Below are positions 61,160 to 64,000 of a DNA stretch of 64,000 nt, one piece after another. The notes under the pieces were generated by a model that had not been told where the DNA came from, searched no databases, and saw only the letters and a program-made list of their open reading frames with translations. The stretch spans positions 1 to 64,000 of the forward strand of contig JANQRZ010000006.1 of the NCBI GenBank assembly GCA_028284265.1. The letters run 5' to 3'. This stretch comes from Rhodothermales bacterium. Lineage in GTDB: Bacteria; Bacteroidota; Rhodothermia; Rhodothermales; JANQRZ01. The position numbers and the translations under genes were made by a program. Every line of letters starts with the position of its first letter. The first letter of the stretch is position 1.

Positions 61160-64000
61160 ATGTCTATCCCCCTTCCCTCCAGCACGCTCCTCCACACCGG
61201 AAAGTGGTTCGCTGTCATTGTGCTCCTGCTCCTCCCGCTCTTCACTCAGGCCCAACCCGGCACCGTGCTCGACGAGCAGATCCTCGCTACCGGCGGCCTC
61301 CCCTTTCTCGGCTCAGAAGACAATTTCGGGAACGGCCCTACGCGCATCGGCGACCTCGACGGCGATGGCACCGAGGAAGTGGTCATCGGCGCTCCGGCAG
61401 GGCAGTTTGACGCCCGCGGCAGAGTCTACGTGCTATTTATGAATCCCGACGGCACCTTCCGTGACGTGCAGACCATCGGAGGGTTTCTCGGCGGGTTCTC
61501 CGGAGACATCATCAACGCCAGCTTCGGCAACGCCGCTGCCCCGCTCGGCGACCTCGACGGGGACGGCACCCCCGATATCGCTGTCGGGGCACGTCTCGAT
61601 GACGATGGCGGCACCTCCCCTAGCACGAACCGCGGGGCAGTGTGGATTCTGTTCATGAATCCCGACGGCACCGTCAAAGCCGAACAGAAAATCTCCGACA
61701 CCGAGGGCGGACTCAGCGGCACGCTCGACAACTCGGACGACTTCGGCAGTGCTCTTGCCGCGCTCGGCGACCTCGACGGCGACGGCACATCCGATCTCGC
61801 TGTTGGGGCCAGCGGCGACGACGATGGTGGGAGCAGTCGCGGCGCGGTGTGGGTCCTCTTCCTCAACACCGACGGCACCGTCAAAGCCGAACAGAAGATA
61901 TCCAGCACCGCAGGGGGCTTCACCGGCACACTCGACAACTCGGACGACTTCGGCACCGCACTCGCCGCGCTCGGCGACCTCGACAGCGACGGGGTCGTAG
62001 ACCTCGCGGTCGGGGCAACGGACGACGACGACGGCGGCGTCAACGTCGGGGCCGCGTGGGTGCTCTTCCTCAACACCGACGGCACCGTCAAAGCCGAACA
62101 GAAGATATCCAGCACCGCAGGGGGCTTCAGCGGTACGCTCGACAACTCAGACCGCTTCGGCACCGCACTTGCCTCGGTAGGTGATCTCGATGGCGACGGT
62201 ATACCCGACCTCGCTGTTGGGGCCAACGGCGACGACGATGGTGGGAGCAGTCGCGGCGCGGTGTGGGTCCTCTTCCTAAATGCCAATGGCACCGTCAAGG
62301 ACGAGCAGAAAATCTCCGACGCCGAGGGCGGCCTCACGGGGCCACTCGACAACTTCGACAACTTCGGGGCGGGGTTGGGGTCGCTCGGCGATCTCGACGG
62401 AGACGGGGTGGACGACCTCGCTGTCGGCATCCCGTTCCGCGATGCCGACGACCAAACAAACCTCGGGGCAACCCTCGTTCTTTCCCTCAATTCCGATGGA
62501 ACAATCAAAGCCGAGCAAGAAATCTCCTTAGAGCAAGGCTTCTCCCTCGGTGGCTTCCGGGGCGGCCCCAGCGAGGAACTGCTCATCGGTACGGCTCTTG
62601 CTTCGCTCGGCGACTTCAACGGCGACGGCACAAACGATCTTGCCGTCAGTGATGGCAGAGAGAGCGTCTTCCTCCTCTTCATGAATCCTGACGGCACTGT
62701 CAAGGACGAGCAACGCATCGCCGAGGGCAGCGGCGGCTTTGGAGGCAGCGCCTCGAACTTCTCCGACTTTGGCAACAGCCTTGCAGCTCTAGGTGATGTG
62801 GACGGCGATGGCATCACCGACCTCGCCGTCGGCGCACCCGGTGAGTTCTCAGGAGATGGGGCCGTGTGGATCTTGCTCCTCAACGCCGACGGCACGGTCA
62901 AAGACGAACAGCAGATCGCTGAGGGCATCGGCGGATTCGGGGGAAGTCTGATTAACGAGGCGCTGTTCGGATTCGCCTTGGCCCCGCTCGGCGACCTCGA
63001 TGGCGATGGCACCCCTGACCTTGCTACCAGCAACGTGGGCACTGGCATAACAGGCTCCGGGAAACAGAGCGTCTGGATTCTGTTCCTCAACCCCGACGGC
63101 ACCGTCAAGGACGAGCAACGCATCACAAGTGGCGTCGGCGGCTTCAACGTCGTGCTCGACAATTCGGACTCCTTCGGTGTGTCGCTTGCCCCGGTTGGGG
63201 ACTTCAATGGCGACGGGATTGTGGACCTCGCCGTTGGTGCATCAAGCGATGACGATGGAGGAGAAAACAGGGGGGCGGTGTACCTACTCCTCCTCAACAC
63301 CGATGGGACGGTCGCCGACTCACGCAAGGTCTCCGACACCCTTGGCGGCTTCACCGGCACTCTTGACGATTCCGACTTATTCGGCTGGTCGCTCGCTCCG
63401 GTCGGCGACCTCAACAGCGACGGCACCCCTGACCTCGCGGTCGGTGCACTGTTCGACGACGACGGTGGTCTTTCTACCTCAGCCAATCGTGGAGCCGTGT
63501 GGCTCCTTTTCCTCAACCCGAACCTAGAGCAGGAGCCGGTCCTAAGCTTCCAGAAAATCTCCGACACTGCAGGCGGCCTCGCAACCGAACTCAACAACAA
63601 CGACAACTTGGGGTCTTCAATCGCCCCCGCCGGTGACCTCAACAGCGACGGCATCCCCGACCTTGCCGTCGGAGCCAGAGGAACCGACTTCCTTCTCAAT
63701 GCTTTTGGAGCTGGCTCCAACCTAGGCGCGGTGTACCTACTCACCCTAGACGGCATCGCCCCTACTGGTCCCGACTACGACCTCCAAGCAACCAGCACCA
63801 CACCACTCACCGTCGCAGCAGGCGAAGCAGTCTCGTTCGACTACACCATCACCAACAACACAACCGCTTCGGTCTCCGGCGACTTCTTCTTCCGCGCTAC
63901 GCGGGGCGGCAACACGGTGGCGCAAGGCGTGATCCTCTCCGGGTCCTTACCTGCGGGCCAAACCGTAGCGAGCAGCTTCACGCAGCAAGTCCCCGGCAAC
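61160..64000 (+). CDS. Large secreted FG-GAP-repeat protein, C-terminus beyond window (partial)
   Basis: This ORF is missing from the track because it runs off the window. ATG 61160 opens 947 codons without a stop. It has a signal peptide (MSIPLPSSTLLHTGKWFAVI...LFTQAQ). Twelve FG-GAP blades follow, with GDLDGDG-type cores at 61349, 61547, 61766, 61973, 62180, 62387, 62609, 62792, 62990, 63197, 63404 and 63632. The period is 61-76 residues, most often 69. Blade text is FGxxLAALGDLDGDG and GAVWVLFLNTDGTVKAEQK. The last ~75 residues are a CARDB-like domain (VSFDYTITNNTTASVSGDFF) nearly the same as in the 24651 protein, which precedes a sorting tail there. A T9SS tail is therefore expected beyond 64000. 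Confidence 0.92.
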   Translation, partial: MSIPLPSSTLLHTGKWFAVIVLLLLPLFTQAQPGTVLDEQILATGGLPFLGSEDNFGNGPTRIGDLDGDGTEEVVIGAPAGQFDARGRVYVLFMNPDGTFRDVQTIGGFLGGFSGDIINASFGNAAAPLGDLDGDGTPDIAVGARLDDDGGTSPSTNRGAVWILFMNPDGTVKAEQKISDTEGGLSGTLDNSDDFGSALAALGDLDGDGTSDLAVGASGDDDGGSSRGAVWVLFLNTDGTVKAEQKISSTAGGFTGTLDNSDDFGTALAALGDLDSDGVVDLAVGATDDDDGGVNVGAAWVLFLNTDGTVKAEQKISSTAGGFSGTLDNSDRFGTALASVGDLDGDGIPDLAVGANGDDDGGSSRGAVWVLFLNANGTVKDEQKISDAEGGLTGPLDNFDNFGAGLGSLGDLDGDGVDDLAVGIPFRDADDQTNLGATLVLSLNSDGTIKAEQEISLEQGFSLGGFRGGPSEELLIGTALASLGDFNGDGTNDLAVSDGRESVFLLFMNPDGTVKDEQRIAEGSGGFGGSASNFSDFGNSLAALGDVDGDGITDLAVGAPGEFSGDGAVWILLLNADGTVKDEQQIAEGIGGFGGSLINEALFGFALAPLGDLDGDGTPDLATSNVGTGITGSGKQSVWILFLNPDGTVKDEQRITSGVGGFNVVLDNSDSFGVSLAPVGDFNGDGIVDLAVGASSDDDGGENRGAVYLLLLNTDGTVADSRKVSDTLGGFTGTLDDSDLFGWSLAPVGDLNSDGTPDLAVGALFDDDGGLSTSANRGAVWLLFLNPNLEQEPVLSFQKISDTAGGLATELNNNDNLGSSIAPAGDLNSDGIPDLAVGARGTDFLLNAFGAGSNLGAVYLLTLDGIAPTGPDYDLQATSTTPLTVAAGEAVSFDYTITNNTTASVSGDFFFRATRGGNTVAQGVILSGSLPAGQTVASSFTQQVPGN

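Noticed and set aside
61426-63756. 776-aa minus-strand repetitive Ser/Pro-rich ORF
   Set aside because: Its repeats simply mirror the FG-GAP repeats on the plus strand, where a signal peptide and Ca-binding cores are present.

Overview
The window reads as high-GC chromosomal DNA from a member of the Bacteroidota/Rhodothermota, most likely a marine Rhodothermales (Rubricoccaceae-like) organism. This is an inference. It rests on high GC in coding and non-coding DNA, at least ten secreted proteins ending in a type-A C-terminal sorting tail (YPNPF...LPSGVYLVRL) of the kind read by the type IX secretion system (T9SS), TonB-receptor-like barrels, and a Bacteroidota-style housekeeping set. Assignment by gyrB or hflX phylogeny could not be run. 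No transposase, integrase, CRISPR array, rRNA or tRNA was recognised. The T9SS machinery itself is not encoded here.

Layout. 1-6300: the end of a sorted protein, a CadC-like membrane regulator with a beta-propeller, an FG-GAP/ASPIC-UnbV secreted protein, a small exported protein, a polyprenyl-phosphate glycosyltransferase and a TfoX-C domain protein. 6287-13423: a TonB-receptor-like barrel translationally coupled to a deoxynucleoside kinase, two small lipoproteins, an NDUFA9-like SDR protein, 6-phosphofructokinase and a lipoprotein. 13444-24596: a gyrB operon that runs into two outer-membrane barrel genes, a helical unknown, a CBS/ACT-like protein, HflX, a BatA-type membrane protein and a lipoprotein. 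24651-30714: two very large surface proteins. 30847-45714: two ECF sigma factors and three TPR Ser/Thr kinases, interleaved with a metzincin protease, an amidohydrolase, an M29-like protein and a Ycf48-like protein. 45755-64000: more surface proteins, a CPBP-like membrane protein, a SpoIID protein followed by a GH85 endoglycosidase, a serine hydrolase, an SDR, a second giant beta-helix protein and two FG-GAP proteins, the last running off the window.

How the genes may work together. The strongest system-level signal is the set of sigma-kinase modules. Both sigma factors carry a neutral, threonine-containing NTTA where ordinary ECF sigmas have an acidic DAED-like motif in region 2.2. Each sits directly upstream of a transmembrane kinase with a presumably periplasmic TPR region. 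This matches the general logic of phosphorylation-activated ECF sigma factors. Three nearby upstream regions (kinase 2, the metzincin protease and the Ycf48-like surface protein) share a strict bipartite element, TGATCGGATC-N8-GATTCCGA, in the same orientation to the gene. It is a candidate promoter or operator linking a kinase to surface-protein genes.

No gene-free stretch exceeds 300 bases. The longest are 58560-58846 (a terminator plus an AT-rich palindrome), 19275-19550 (one inverted repeat) and 2371-2613 (nothing clear beyond a divergent promoter region). Many long ORFs in the supplied track are antisense shadows of GC-rich genes and were left out.
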